DNA of 64,000 nt from the NCBI RefSeq assembly GCF_900116625.1, contig NZ_FPBE01000004.1, forward strand, positions 124,001 through 188,000, written 5' to 3'. Positions 46,198 to 57,310 of the stretch are shown in pieces. The notes under the pieces were generated by a model. It did not search any database and was not told the origin of the DNA. It saw only the letters and a program-made list of their open reading frames with translations. Position 1 is the stretch's first letter, and every line of letters starts with the position of its first letter. The position numbers and the translations under genes were made by a program. The stretch is from Idiomarina abyssalis (lineage in GTDB: Bacteria > Pseudomonadota > Gammaproteobacteria > Enterobacterales > Alteromonadaceae).

Positions 46198-46713
46198 ATG
46201 CCTAAACGCCCAGCCGAAAATCCTGAACAATCTGACGACTTCGTCAGCAAGTCCCAAAAAAAACGCGAAATGGCGGAACGCCAGGAGCTTGGGACTCAAC
46301 TTGTCAATTTAACCGACAGCCAGTTAGCAAAAATGCCACTGGATGATGAGCTGCGCGATGCCGTTTTACTTGCCCATAAAATTCGCAACAAGCACGAAGG
46401 CTACCGACGCCAGCTTCAATTTATTGGCAAGCTCATGCGCTTACGTGATATTGCGCCTATTGAGCAAGCTCTAAATAATCTAAAAAATGCGCATCAACAG
46501 CAGACTTCTATCTTCCACGAGATTGAAACCACTCGCGATAAGCTGCTGCATGAAGGCGACGACGCTCTGCAAGCATTTATTGAGGAGCATCCTCATGCTG
46601 ACCGCCAAAAACTGCGTCAGTTAATCCGCCTTGCAGAGAAGCAAAAAGCGGAACAAAAACCGCCTGTTGCCGCTCGTCAACTCTTCGTCTATTTACGTGA
46701 ACTGCTTGCCTAG
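46198..46713 (+). CDS. yjgA: 50S assembly factor DarP (YjgA)
   Basis: YjgA/DarP associates with late 50S subunit precursors and aids maturation of the peptidyl transferase centre. The 171-residue protein is basic and helical, with the family segments SKSQKKREMAERQELGTQL, KIRNKHEGYRRQLQFIGKLM and RQKLRQLIRLAEKQK. It lies divergently next to pmbA, as in E. coli. Confidence 0.95.
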   Translation: MPKRPAENPEQSDDFVSKSQKKREMAERQELGTQLVNLTDSQLAKMPLDDELRDAVLLAHKIRNKHEGYRRQLQFIGKLMRLRDIAPIEQALNNLKNAHQQQTSIFHEIETTRDKLLHEGDDALQAFIEEHPHADRQKLRQLIRLAEKQKAEQKPPVAARQLFVYLRELLA

Positions 46714-46731
46714 CCGCAGGCAGTTCGGTTA
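46699..46731 (+). terminator. Terminator-like hairpin between yjgA and tldD
   Basis: GAACTGCTTGC (46699-46709) pairs with GCAGGCAGTTC (46716-46726) over 11 bp with one G-U pair and a 6-base loop. It contains the yjgA stop codon and separates the convergent genes, but the T tract after it is poor (GGTTATT). Confidence 0.5.
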
Positions 46732-48150
46732 TTCCGTACCACCTACGGTCATTGAATCCAGTTTCAGGGTTGGCTGACCAACGCCTACGGGTAAACTTTG
46801 CCCATCTTTACCGCAAACGCCCACACCTTCGTCCAGCGATAAATCATTCCCAACCATAGACACTTGTGCCATGGCTTCTGGTCCGTTACCAATAAGTGTT
46901 GCACCTTTTAATGGTGTGGTGATTTTCCCGTCTTCAATTAAATAAGCTTCAGACGCAGAAAAAACGAACTGCCCTGAAGTAATATCGACCTGGCCACCCG
47001 CAAACTGGGGGGCGTAAATCCCTTTTTTCACACTACCGATAATCTCTTCCGGACTGTTCTCGCCGGCGAGCATATAGGTATTGGTCATTCGCGGCATCGG
47101 CAGATGAGCAAAGCTTTCGCGGCGTCCGTTTCCGGTCGTTGCCTGACCCATTAAACGCGCATTCATTTTGTCCTGCATGTAACCGCGCAGCACGCCATTC
47201 TCAATCAATACGTTGTAACCACTCGGCGTGCCTTCGTCATCAATACTCATTGAGCCACGGCGATCACTCAGTGTGCCATCATCGACAATAGTGCAAAGTG
47301 GTGAAGCCACTTGCTCGCCAATTTTACCGGAATAAGCGGATGACCCTTTACGATTAAAGTCACCTTCTAAACCATGGCCAACCGCTTCATGCAACAGCAC
47401 ACCCGGCCAACCCGATCCCAGAACCACCGGCATATTGCCCGCAGGTGCCGGCTTTGCTTCTAAATTAACCAGCCCCTGACGTACAGCTTCTTCAGCAAAA
47501 CGCTGCCAACGCGCGTTACCGCTTTTTTCTTCCAGGAAAAACTCATATCCTACACGCGCTCCACCACCGGCACTGCCGCGCTCGCGGCGGCCGTTTTGCT
47601 CGGTGATGACAGAGCAATTTAGACGAATTAAGGGGCGTTTATCCGTTCCCAGAGTACCGTCTGTTGCAGCGACCAGAACTTCATCGTAACTGCCACTAAG
47701 GCTCACGACGACCTGGCTCACTCTTGAGTCCTGGGCACGTGCGTGGGCATCTACTTTTTTTAGTAATTCGATTTTTTCATCTTCAGATAAGGTATCCAGC
47801 GGGTTAAGCGCTTCATAGCGCGACTTAGCCTGCACCGATTTCAACGCCTGGACTTTTTTACTTTGTCCCTGACGGGCTATACCCCGGGCAGCTTCGCTGG
47901 TACGTTTAAGCGCATTCAAAGTAATTTCATCGGCGTACGCAAAACCGGTTTTTTCGCCTTGCACCGCGCGCACGCCCATACCGGTTTCTATATGAAACGC
48001 TCCGTCCTTAATAATGCCATCTTCCAGCACCCAGGACTCATTGACACTGTGTTGTAAATAAATATCAGCAAAGTCGATATCACCGCTATAAAGTGTTGAT
48101 AACGCGTTGCTTATTTCGTCTTGTGACAGTTCGTAGTCAGTTAGTGTCAT
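46729..48150 (-). CDS. tldD: Metalloprotease TldD
   Basis: TldD is the zinc-containing subunit of the TldD/TldE protease. The zinc-binding motif H-E-x-x-x-H is in [14 protein letters not shown] (about residue 252). Other family strings are [34 protein letters not shown] and VGMCGKDGQ-like [20 protein letters not shown]. The 473-residue length is near the E. coli 481. Its ATG overlaps the end of the upstream amidase gene by 4 bp. Confidence 0.96.
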   Translation of the reverse strand: MTLTDYELSQDEISNALSTLYSGDIDFADIYLQHSVNESWVLEDGIIKDGAFHIETGMGVRAVQGEKTGFAYADEITLNALKRTSEAARGIARQGQSKKVQALKSVQAKSRYEALNPLDTLSEDEKIELLKKVDAHARAQDSRVSQVVVSLSGSYDEVLVAATDGTLGTDKRPLIRLNCSVITEQNGRRERGSAGGGARVGYEFFLEEKSGNARWQRFAEEAVRQGLVNLEAKPAPAGNMPVVLGSGWPGVLLHEAVGHGLEGDFNRKGSSAYSGKIGEQVASPLCTIVDDGTLSDRRGSMSIDDEGTPSGYNVLIENGVLRGYMQDKMNARLMGQATTGNGRRESFAHLPMPRMTNTYMLAGENSPEEIIGSVKKGIYAPQFAGGQVDITSGQFVFSASEAYLIEDGKITTPLKGATLIGNGPEAMAQVSMVGNDLSLDEGVGVCGKDGQSLPVGVGQPTLKLDSMTVGGTE

Positions 48151-48974
48151 GTCTTTTGTACAACCTCAAATTGATTCTGTTGCGCCACCGGCATTTGCTT
48201 TCGAATGGATTCTACATCCGCTAAGTCAACGCTGGCTGAAATAATGCCTTCGCCCTGCTCCTGCTCGACCAGTATTTCACCCCAGGGGCTAACAATAATC
48301 GAGTGCCCATAGGTTTCGCGGCCATTATCATGCTGTCCGACTTGGTTCGGCGCTACAATAAACACCTGCTGCTCAATAGCTCTGGCCCGAACTAACGCAT
48401 GCCAGTGAGCCTTCCCTGTAACCTGAGTGAATCCGGAGGGTAAAACAATGATATCGGAGCCCGCCTGACGCAATGCTCTAAATAACTCTGGAAAGCGCAG
48501 ATCATAACACACTGACATACCAACCACACCTAAGTCGGTTGCGGCGGTTACTACTTCAGTGCCGGGTTTCGTCCATTTTGACTCCCGGTATTTTTTGGTG
48601 TTATCTGCAACATCGACATCAAATAAATGAATTTTATCGTAGCGATTGACAATAGAACCGTCAGGCCCGAAGAGTAACGATGCCGCAGAGAAACGCTCGC
48701 CTGCCGCTATGGGTATGGTGCCGGCAACCAGATAAATACCATGCGCTTTTGCCAGCGAAGCCAACTGTCGCTGTATTTCACCGTCCTGATAGGTTTCAGC
48801 CATATCCAACTGCGCACGATCACCAGCACCGAAGCAACAAAACGCTTCCGGCAACACCACCAGTTGCGGACGCGCAGCGGGAAGTCGCTCTAATAACTTA
48901 GCAACAGTGGTCAGATTATCTTGCGGATCCGGGCGACTGCTCATCTGCAGCGCCGTCAGTTGCACTTGTGTCAT
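48147..48974 (-). CDS. Nitrilase-superfamily carbon-nitrogen hydrolase
   Basis: A 275-residue member of the nitrilase superfamily, with the Glu-Lys-Cys triad visible: [21 protein letters not shown] and [16 protein letters not shown]. The last two match the Nit1/Nit2-like omega-amidase and deaminated-glutathione amidase branch, its most likely role. I start it at 48974, second of two tandem ATGs, with GAGG six bases upstream. A frame open to 49037 lies inside yhdP. Position between yhdP and tldD is conserved in gammaproteobacteria. The overlap with the end of yhdP is 59 bp. Confidence 0.9.
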   Translation of the reverse strand: MTQVQLTALQMSSRPDPQDNLTTVAKLLERLPAARPQLVVLPEAFCCFGAGDRAQLDMAETYQDGEIQRQLASLAKAHGIYLVAGTIPIAAGERFSAASLLFGPDGSIVNRYDKIHLFDVDVADNTKKYRESKWTKPGTEVVTAATDLGVVGMSVCYDLRFPELFRALRQAGSDIIVLPSGFTQVTGKAHWHALVRARAIEQQVFIVAPNQVGQHDNGRETYGHSIIVSPWGEILVEQEQGEGIISASVDLADVESIRKQMPVAQQNQFEVVQKT

Positions 48975-51900
48975 CATCTGCCTCGGAATCGGTTGAGTTC
49001 TCTTCCAATTCTGGCAAATCAACAGGGCGGCTGTCACGTTCTATTTCTTCAACTACCGGATCATCAATGGTTCCTGTCACCTGATACCGCAAGCGAGAAA
49101 TGACTTTAGCGTCATGCAGTACCTTGTCAATAAACAAGGCAGCAAGGCCGCTGGGCGGGTTAACCATCCAGGCCAGAATAATAGGAAGGCTGGAAGTCAC
49201 TTTAGGTGCATAAGTCAGATTATAGTTTAACTCGCCGGTGTTCATGTCTGTCCACCCGCGAATTTCCATATCGCCGGCGGAGCCTAATAGCTGCGCGTCA
49301 TTGGTGTTGGCCACGCCGTCTTCAACCTGAACGCTCCCCGTTAAGTCAGTAAAGAACATTCCCTGAGAGAAGATGTCACGGAAATCCAGTGTCAACTTAC
49401 GAAGAATGCTGTCCAGACTCAGCATAGAAAACAAACGCGCACCACCATCACTGACTTCGGCCAAATAACCTTTCTCTAAATCCCATTTAATTTCACCATT
49501 GAGTGACTCCCACTCGAACTGATGTAGATGGTCTTGCCAATTCAAATCAAAATCAATAACCGCCGCGCTGTCCCTTATTGCGGTTTCCAAACCATAATCG
49601 CGTAATAAATCGCCCAAATCTTCGCTACTTAGGCTACCGGACAAAGCGCTGAATCCCCGCTCTTCTGAATGCCGCCAGAACCCTGTCAGTGTCAGCTCGT
49701 CACTGTCTTTTTTAAGCGTCATTTTTTCAATACTGAAGCCGTCATCAAGAGGACTAAGAATCAACTCTACTTCACCTAAGTCTTTTTCATCGATACGGCA
49801 ACTACGGCACAGAAAATTCAATGGAGGGACTTTTTCAAGCCAGCTCCAGTTCGTTTCATCCGATTCCTCCGGTAATTCAAAACCCGTGCTTAAGGCTAAA
49901 TAATCCGCTCTAATGCTGATACCTTGCTGCACAAAATTCTCGGGGATTGTCGCGCTTAGCACGGCGTTATTCGCGTCTACGCGGGCTTGCCAGCCTGACT
50001 CACCAGGCCATACCTGGATATCGGCCTGATTAAATCTCTGCTGCCCCCAGCGCAACTGAGGTGTTTCAATACTAATAGAGTCCGGCAACCACCCATCACC
50101 ACTGCTCTGCTGTTCACTATCAACACCTGCTCCCTCTGCCAGAGCGTAGATAACTGAATACCACTGTCCAATATCCGCTTGAGGTAACTCCGCATTCACA
50201 GCAAACCCGGTAAAACTGCCCGGCTCATCTGCTGAAGATACTTCTCCGACATTCAATACGGCTTGCTGCCATCCGTTACTACCAGGCTGCCAAAGGCTGT
50301 CCCAGCTAAGACGATCATCGATATTGGCGCGCAGTCGCAGTTGGTCACCGTTTCCATTGAGACGAACTGAGAGCTGCCACCCCTCTCCAAAGTCCTTTTG
50401 CAAAGGTTCGGGCAGTGAGGTTTCCAGCCCCGTCAAATCAAACTGTGACTCCAGTTCAACACCAACATCTTCGTTACTAAGGCGCAAAGATAAGTCCGCT
50501 TCGCCGTTAACCGCACCATAGAAAAACGGTTCCCATTGCGGGTAAGGGAGTTGTTCAAACAAAGGCTCGCTTTGCCAGTCTATTGCCGTAGTGATATCGA
50601 GCAGGTACTCCTCATCACTTAACTCACCAGACACCTGAGTATCTATTGGCATTCCATACCAGTTTAAACGTAAACCCTCGGTGCTGACGCTACTGTTCTC
50701 TACCGTTAATTGCCCGTTCGTTATGTCAAAGGTCTGCTGTAATGCCTCAACGGTAATTGAAACCCCTTTCAGCGGCGCGCTGACTTCTACCGCCACTTCA
50801 CGAGAACCATTAAACGGAATGTCTAATTCAAACGCCCCCTCAACCTCACCTTTAGGGTTAAGCTGCAATAGGGTTTCAGTCACGCTATCAAGCGGAGACT
50901 GTTCAAAAACAGGAAGTAAAGATTCAGCCTTACCACTCACATTCGCCTGTACTTGCAAACCCTGCTCCGCATCCGTTAAATCAGGAATTTGGGCATCAAC
51001 CTGCTTCACCTGTACCTCGTTAATGTGGCCGGCATTTGCTGACATCCGCAAGGCTTTGTTATAGAAATCTAATTTTAAGGGTGCGTTTTCTAACGGCAAC
51101 CAATTTGGTTGAAACCGGTAGCTCAAAGTATCGAAGTCAACACGCGCGTTGAAAACGCCATTCTGTTTTTCCCCCGGAAACTCATTGACCGGCCCGCGCC
51201 ATAATACTTCAAGACCTTTAGCCTCACCGGATACTAAAGCATTAGTGAGATAATCTTTGACGCCCTGCCCCATAACTGAGGGGAGCAATGTCCGCGCCGT
51301 TGAGACGGAAAAAGGTTGTTGGGTTGACAGTAGCGCATCAACTTGAGGTGTGACCGCTCCGCGACCAGAAACCTGTCCACTGCCCGCTAGAAGAAAATCG
51401 TCCTTAGCTAATTCCATCTGTTCTAACCGGACTTTCCAGTGTTCGGATTGCACTAGCCACGAACCGGATAAACTCAAAGTATCAATATCCCACGCCTGTT
51501 CAGGAGACAAGCTATTGCCTGCAAGTCGAACATTACGACCATCGATACGCCAATATCCCTGGTTTGCGGTGCTATTTACCGCTAAATCCAGGCCATTGAA
51601 GCTTGGCAAATTATCGTTACCGTCGGCAGATAAATTTTCACTTTTCAACGACCACTGCCGGCCAGAAACCGGGTGCATCCGATACCGAAAACTTGCTTTG
51701 CCATTAAGACCCAGGGCCATCAATCCGTTGGTATCAAAGTCGACAGGAATTAAAGGAAGCAGACCAATGACTTCACCGATATCCATATCGTCGATGCTAA
51801 TATCATGAACATCAGTCAATTGCTGCCAGGCAATACGGGGGATGTCTAACTGACCAACAGAGGTGTTCACTGTCATAGGTAAGCTGTTGATAAGCCACCC

Positions 51901-52794
51901 TTCAGCTTCCGGCCTCAGAATAATTTCGCCCTCAGGGAGCTGAAGCCATTTAAGCTCATCGGCTCCGGCATCGAGCCAGGTGATGCGGTTATCTCTTAGT
52001 TTAAGTAACCCCTCAAACAACTGACCGTTACGAACATCTAGCCAGCCGGTGAAGTTAACATTCGAAGCTTGTACATCAATATCCCCCAATTGTTCTTCTA
52101 ACCAGGGACTAATGTCGACATTTTGAGAATCGACGTAAAATTGACCATTAAACTCTGACCAACGATCACCTCGTAAATCAATAATGAAATTAAGGCTGTT
52201 GGTGGCAAAGTCTTCCATTCTGAACTGACCTATCCCCTGGTGTTTTTTGCCTTCATTTGTCCAGGACAGGCGATCAATATCAATTTTACGTGTCACTCCA
52301 CGCAGATTGGTCAGTAATAATTCGCCATTATTCAGTGAAAACTTCTCTAACTGCTGCAAAAACAAACGGTTAATGTAGTCGATATTTAATTCTTCGGTTT
52401 CATCAAGACCGGAAAATTTCCTCAGATCCAAAGCTATGCGTGCATCTTCCAGAATAAACTGCTCAGCAATCAACTGTCTGTCCAACAGCGTATTCCAAAA
52501 ATCCAGTACAACATGAACTTCACCGACGCGCACTTGCAGAGGTGACTTCTCACGCTCCAGTAAAACAAGATTATCGAGGACAACAGAAGGGCCTTCTCTG
52601 GTCCAGGTCATAGACAGGTCGCTGATACTCACGGGTTGCTGAAAACGGGCTTCCAACTGCTCTTCGAGAGGTTCAGTTAAATCGGGCAGGTAAGGCAGGC
52701 TGTAGCGCAATAAACTCAGGCCGACCGCAACCAGCACCAGCACAATAGCCAGCGTTAGCCAGAGTTTGTTCAATATCCACGACAGAGTACGCAT
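48916..52794 (-). CDS. yhdP: AsmA-like envelope lipid transport protein YhdP
   Basis: YhdP is a giant AsmA/TamB-like protein anchored in the inner membrane and, in E. coli, one of three (with TamB and YdbH) that move phospholipid to the outer membrane. The 1292-residue protein has one N-terminal membrane helix (about 12-32), long repetitive beta-strand content typical of a lipid-conducting groove, and the DUF3971/AsmA_2 C-terminal part with FNYLTYAPKVTSSLPIILAWMVNPPSG-like text (seen here as YNLTYAPKVTSSLP and VNPPSGLAALFIDKVL). The tail beyond is acidic and disordered. It lies 5 bp after rng. Confidence 0.95.
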   Translation of the reverse strand: MRTLSWILNKLWLTLAIVLVLVAVGLSLLRYSLPYLPDLTEPLEEQLEARFQQPVSISDLSMTWTREGPSVVLDNLVLLEREKSPLQVRVGEVHVVLDFWNTLLDRQLIAEQFILEDARIALDLRKFSGLDETEELNIDYINRLFLQQLEKFSLNNGELLLTNLRGVTRKIDIDRLSWTNEGKKHQGIGQFRMEDFATNSLNFIIDLRGDRWSEFNGQFYVDSQNVDISPWLEEQLGDIDVQASNVNFTGWLDVRNGQLFEGLLKLRDNRITWLDAGADELKWLQLPEGEIILRPEAEGWLINSLPMTVNTSVGQLDIPRIAWQQLTDVHDISIDDMDIGEVIGLLPLIPVDFDTNGLMALGLNGKASFRYRMHPVSGRQWSLKSENLSADGNDNLPSFNGLDLAVNSTANQGYWRIDGRNVRLAGNSLSPEQAWDIDTLSLSGSWLVQSEHWKVRLEQMELAKDDFLLAGSGQVSGRGAVTPQVDALLSTQQPFSVSTARTLLPSVMGQGVKDYLTNALVSGEAKGLEVLWRGPVNEFPGEKQNGVFNARVDFDTLSYRFQPNWLPLENAPLKLDFYNKALRMSANAGHINEVQVKQVDAQIPDLTDAEQGLQVQANVSGKAESLLPVFEQSPLDSVTETLLQLNPKGEVEGAFELDIPFNGSREVAVEVSAPLKGVSITVEALQQTFDITNGQLTVENSSVSTEGLRLNWYGMPIDTQVSGELSDEEYLLDITTAIDWQSEPLFEQLPYPQWEPFFYGAVNGEADLSLRLSNEDVGVELESQFDLTGLETSLPEPLQKDFGEGWQLSVRLNGNGDQLRLRANIDDRLSWDSLWQPGSNGWQQAVLNVGEVSSADEPGSFTGFAVNAELPQADIGQWYSVIYALAEGAGVDSEQQSSGDGWLPDSISIETPQLRWGQQRFNQADIQVWPGESGWQARVDANNAVLSATIPENFVQQGISIRADYLALSTGFELPEESDETNWSWLEKVPPLNFLCRSCRIDEKDLGEVELILSPLDDGFSIEKMTLKKDSDELTLTGFWRHSEERGFSALSGSLSSEDLGDLLRDYGLETAIRDSAAVIDFDLNWQDHLHQFEWESLNGEIKWDLEKGYLAEVSDGGARLFSMLSLDSILRKLTLDFRDIFSQGMFFTDLTGSVQVEDGVANTNDAQLLGSAGDMEIRGWTDMNTGELNYNLTYAPKVTSSLPIILAWMVNPPSGLAALFIDKVLHDAKVISRLRYQVTGTIDDPVVEEIERDSRPVDLPELEENSTDSEADDDTSATDGAADEQSPGSAR

Positions 52795-52799
52795 TAGCC

Positions 52800-54269
52800 T
52801 TACATCATGACAACGTCGAATTGTTCCTGATTATACAAGGGTTCGGTTTGTATCTTTATTTGACGCGAAACAAAGAGCTCAAGTTCAGCCAGAGCATGAG
52901 ATTCTTCATTAAGTAAGGCTTCACTTACCTGAGCGGAGGCGTAAACAACGAACTTATCCGCTTCGTAGGCTTTGTGCACCCGGACAATTTCTCGCATAAT
53001 TTCATAGCAGACCGTTTCCACGGTTTTCATACTGCCGCGTCCAAGACAAACCGGGCATTCGGAACACAAAACATGCTCCAGACTCTCTCTGATGCGTTTA
53101 CGGGTCATCTCAACCAAGCCCAGAGAAGTAAACCCATTAATGGTCGTCTTTGCACGGTCTTTAGCCAATGCCTGCTCCAGACTATGGAGAACCCGACGCT
53201 TATGCTCTTCATCCTGCATATCAATGAAGTCGATAATGATAATGCCACCCAGGTTTCGCAAGCGTAATTGTCGGGCAATAGACTGTGTTGCTTCGATGTT
53301 GGTATTAAAGATGGTTTCTTCCAGATTACGGTGACCAACAAAAGCACCGGTATTAATGTCTACCGTTGTCATGGCTTCGGTCTGATCAATAATCAACGAT
53401 CCACCTGACTTCAAATCAACCCTGCGGTCTAACGCGCGCTGCATTTCATTTTCCACGTCGAACAAGTCGAAAATGGGACGATCACCGGTATAATACTCAA
53501 GTACGCTGGTCAATTCCGGAATAAAGTCCTGAGTGAAAGTTTTTAAGGTGTCAAAAGTCACCTTAGAATCCACTCGAATACGCTCTATTTCTTCTCCGAC
53601 AAAGTCTCTCAATACGCGACAGGAAAGGTTGAGGTCTTCGTACAACATGCCCACTTTGCGCTGAGATTTTTTGCGGGCTTTGATTTTATCCCACAACCGG
53701 AAAAGAAAGTCTGCATCACCCCTTAAAGACTGTTCCGAAGCGCCTTCTGCCGCTGTCCGTACAATGAATTTCCCGTCTACCTTACTAACATCTTCAGCCA
53801 ATTGACGTAAGCGTTCACGCTCATCACCCTCTTCAATGCGCTGAGAGACGCCCACATGGTCGCTCTTGGGCATAAAGACCAAATACCTTGAGGGTAGGGT
53901 TATATCGGTTGTTAAACGCGCTCCTTTGGTTCCCAGGGGGTCCTTTACCACCTGCACCATAATGTGCTGCCCCTGGTGTACCAGCTCGGTAATCTTTTGC
54001 TGAGGCTTTTCATCCGGTTGAGGCAGGTCATCGCCGTCCACTTGAACAACAATGTCGGAAGCGTGTAAAAATGCGGCTTTGTCCAGGCCAATATCAATAA
54101 AAGCCGCCTGCATACCCGGCAGCACTCTGGACACCTTACCCATGTAGATATTACCGACTAGCCCACGCTTTGCCTGGCGTTCAATATGGACTTCCTGCAA
54201 GATGCCGTTTTCAACAAGCACAACACGAGTCTCTGTGGGGGTCACATTCATTAAGACTTCAACGCTCAT
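52800..54269 (-). CDS. rng: Ribonuclease G
   Basis: RNase G is a 5'-end-sensitive endoribonuclease that matures 16S rRNA and decays some mRNAs. From the ATG at 54269 the length is 489 residues, the same as E. coli. An S1 RNA-binding domain (about 35-125) is followed by the catalytic part with aspartates in TTVDINTG and IIIIDFIDM, and the zinc-link motif CPVC near residue 410. The start has AGGTGA upstream and overlaps maf by 11 bp; the frame is open further upstream within maf. The order mreB-mreC-mreD-maf-rng-yhdP-tldD matches E. coli. Confidence 0.97.
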   Translation of the reverse strand: MSVEVLMNVTPTETRVVLVENGILQEVHIERQAKRGLVGNIYMGKVSRVLPGMQAAFIDIGLDKAAFLHASDIVVQVDGDDLPQPDEKPQQKITELVHQGQHIMVQVVKDPLGTKGARLTTDITLPSRYLVFMPKSDHVGVSQRIEEGDERERLRQLAEDVSKVDGKFIVRTAAEGASEQSLRGDADFLFRLWDKIKARKKSQRKVGMLYEDLNLSCRVLRDFVGEEIERIRVDSKVTFDTLKTFTQDFIPELTSVLEYYTGDRPIFDLFDVENEMQRALDRRVDLKSGGSLIIDQTEAMTTVDINTGAFVGHRNLEETIFNTNIEATQSIARQLRLRNLGGIIIIDFIDMQDEEHKRRVLHSLEQALAKDRAKTTINGFTSLGLVEMTRKRIRESLEHVLCSECPVCLGRGSMKTVETVCYEIMREIVRVHKAYEADKFVVYASAQVSEALLNEESHALAELELFVSRQIKIQTEPLYNQEQFDVVMM

Positions 54270-54855
54270 CGACTTCACCTTCCATTTCGAACATCCGCAA
54301 TAGTTGCTCCGTTTCATACAAAGGTAAGCCAACAACCGCAAAGTAGCTACCGTCGATGCGCTTTACAAACTTACCGCCATAGCCCTGAATACCATAGCCA
54401 GCAGCTTTATCGTGCGGCTCTCCGGTTTCCCAGTAGGCTTCTATTTCTTCATTGGTAAGCGCCGCAAACTCAACCTGAGTTGTTACCACGGCGGTTTCCT
54501 GCTCCTGAATACTACGACCATTCCAGTAGCAGACACTGACGGACGTTAAAACCTGGTGCGTCTGCCCTGACAGCTGCTTCATCATTTGGCTGAAATGCTC
54601 GTAGTTTTCAGGTTTTTCCATAACCTGCCCCTGAAAACTGATTAAGGTATCAGAGCCTATAACCAAACAGGCCTCATTTTGCCTTTTCGCTACAGCCTGC
54701 GCTTTTTCTTCAGCCAGCCGGGTCACATAGTCCATAGCAGTTTCATTCTGGCCACGGCACTCTTCAATTTCAGGAACACAACAGTCGAAGGGCCGATGCA
54801 GTAAGGTCAGCAGTTCTCTGCGCCTTGGCGACGACGAGGCAAGCAAAAGACGCAT
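54259..54855 (-). CDS. maf: Maf-family nucleoside triphosphate pyrophosphatase YhdE
   Basis: Maf proteins of this branch hydrolyse dTTP and UTP, and probably modified nucleotides, to monophosphates. From the ATG at 54855 the 198-residue product starts MRLLLASSSPRRRELL. It has GSDTLISF with the catalytic aspartate, LSGQTHQVLTSV and AAGYGIQGYGG. I chose 54855 because it overlaps the mreD stop (TGATG) and gives the family N-terminus; the longer frame from 54906 does not. Confidence 0.96.
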   Translation of the reverse strand: MRLLLASSSPRRRELLTLLHRPFDCCVPEIEECRGQNETAMDYVTRLAEEKAQAVAKRQNEACLVIGSDTLISFQGQVMEKPENYEHFSQMMKQLSGQTHQVLTSVSVCYWNGRSIQEQETAVVTTQVEFAALTNEEIEAYWETGEPHDKAAGYGIQGYGGKFVKRIDGSYFAVVGLPLYETEQLLRMFEMEGEVDER

Positions 54856-55340
54856 CAGACTACCCCAAACTGGCGACGGACTTTTCGTAATAACGGGAAC
54901 ACCCAAAGCCAGAATACGGCCGATGTTAGTACCGGCCAGAAATAGGACAGTGTAAATTCTGCGTCGTGCAAAAATACATTCGCCTCAAAGACCACAAAGC
55001 GTTTAATAAATATGAGTAAAGCAATGACCAGCGCCTGCTGAATTAAGGCAAAGTTACGAATACGCTGAAAATGGCGCGCCGCAAAATAAGTAACCACCAC
55101 CATGCCTAACGCGTGAACACCCACAATAGAGCCTAATAAAATGTCACTTAAAACCCCAAGAGCTAACGCTGTGCCCATATTAACCCGATGTGGCAGAGCT
55201 ATTATCCAATACAACATGACCAGAGTCGGCCAGTCAGGACGGAAGGTGTCGAATGCGGCAGGCATCGGCATCACCATCAGCGTAAGTGCAATGACGTATG
55301 TAACCAGCAAGGTGATAAACCCGGGTTTAACCACAATCAT
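54855..55340 (-). CDS. mreD: Rod shape-determining protein MreD
   Basis: MreD is a small inner membrane protein of the elongasome that works with MreC. The 161-residue protein has five hydrophobic segments and the family-typical stretches TFRPDWPTLVMLYWIIALPHR-like (seen as RPDWPTLVMLYW) and LGVLSDILLGSIVGVHALG. It overlaps mreC by 4 bp. Confidence 0.95.
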   Translation of the reverse strand: MIVVKPGFITLLVTYVIALTLMVMPMPAAFDTFRPDWPTLVMLYWIIALPHRVNMGTALALGVLSDILLGSIVGVHALGMVVVTYFAARHFQRIRNFALIQQALVIALLIFIKRFVVFEANVFLHDAEFTLSYFWPVLTSAVFWLWVFPLLRKVRRQFGVV

Positions 55341-56194
55341 CCCTCGTCCTCATCGAAAATCGGTTGTTGCTCACCTTCACTAGGCCATAGCAAAAGCACA
55401 TTACGAACACGGTCCAGTGCGCTGACAGGGTCAGCGAATACCGTTGCAAAAGGCAACGACTCGTCTCTAACAATACTGCTGATTCGCGCAACGGGATAGC
55501 CTTCAGGAAATACGCCACCCAAGCCTGAGGACATCAGTAAGTCACCTTTTTGTAAATCACTGCTGTGTGGGATAAACATGAGCTCAAGGCGACCAATATC
55601 ACCGGTTCCCTGTGCCAATACCCGAATGTCATTGCGCTCTGAGCGCAAAGATATGGCGTGACTTTGGTCAGACAACAATAAAACACGGGCGGTATTTCCG
55701 CCAACATCCTGCACCTGACCAATAATACCATTGCTGTCGAGCACCGGCTGCCCTTCATAGACGCCACTCAGGGTACCCTTATTGATGACCAACTGTTGTG
55801 AAAACGGCTCTGATGCAACCGCAATAACTTCCGCTACCATACGACGAGCGGAGTCGCGTGCATCGGACCCCAGCAATTCTCGCAGCCGTTTATTTTCATT
55901 CTGAAGAAAGCGAAGCTGCTGTTGCTCACCCTGTAACTCAAGAATCGCCTGCTTCAGGCGTTTGTTCTCTTCGCTGAGCTGAGAGGTTGTTTTTACCGAT
56001 TCAGACAAGCCGTCCAGTATCTGTTCAGGCAAAATAGCCAGGTACTGCACTGGAGCCACTAACGAATTGAGAAATAGACGGACAGGCTTCATCGCTTGTA
56101 GGCGATGATCAATAAAAATCAGTAGAAACGAACAGGCTAGTGCGAGCACTAGCCTGGAGAGTAAGGATGGACCTCGGGCAAACAGAGTTTTCAT
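55337..56194 (-). CDS. mreC: Rod shape-determining protein MreC
   Basis: MreC is the periplasmic elongasome scaffold that activates PBP2-RodA. The 285-residue protein has an N-terminal membrane helix (about 13-30), a coiled coil (about 65-105, with EENKRLKQAILELQ) and the double beta-barrel domain (about 115-270) with VINKGTLSGVYEGQPVLDSNGIIGQV in parts: NKGTLSGVYEG and DSNGIIGQV. It starts 3 bp after mreB. Confidence 0.96.
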   Translation of the reverse strand: MKTLFARGPSLLSRLVLALACSFLLIFIDHRLQAMKPVRLFLNSLVAPVQYLAILPEQILDGLSESVKTTSQLSEENKRLKQAILELQGEQQQLRFLQNENKRLRELLGSDARDSARRMVAEVIAVASEPFSQQLVINKGTLSGVYEGQPVLDSNGIIGQVQDVGGNTARVLLLSDQSHAISLRSERNDIRVLAQGTGDIGRLELMFIPHSSDLQKGDLLMSSGLGGVFPEGYPVARISSIVRDESLPFATVFADPVSALDRVRNVLLLWPSEGEQQPIFDEDEG

Positions 56195-56197
56195 GAA

Positions 56198-57259
<1,062 letters not shown>

Positions 57260-57283
57260 TTATTTAGCTAACAGAGTGACAGC

Positions 57284-57310
57284 AAAAAGCTCAGTATGTG
57301 TTACTGAGCT
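57284..57310 (-). terminator. Terminator after the SUMF1-domain gene, embracing its stop codon
   Basis: On the minus strand AGCTCAGTA (57310-57302) and TACTGAGCT (57296-57288) form a perfect 9-bp stem with a 5-base loop and run straight into a T tract (57288-57284). The stop codon TAA of the upstream gene (57303-57301) is within the stem and loop. It separates that gene from mreB. Confidence 0.82.
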
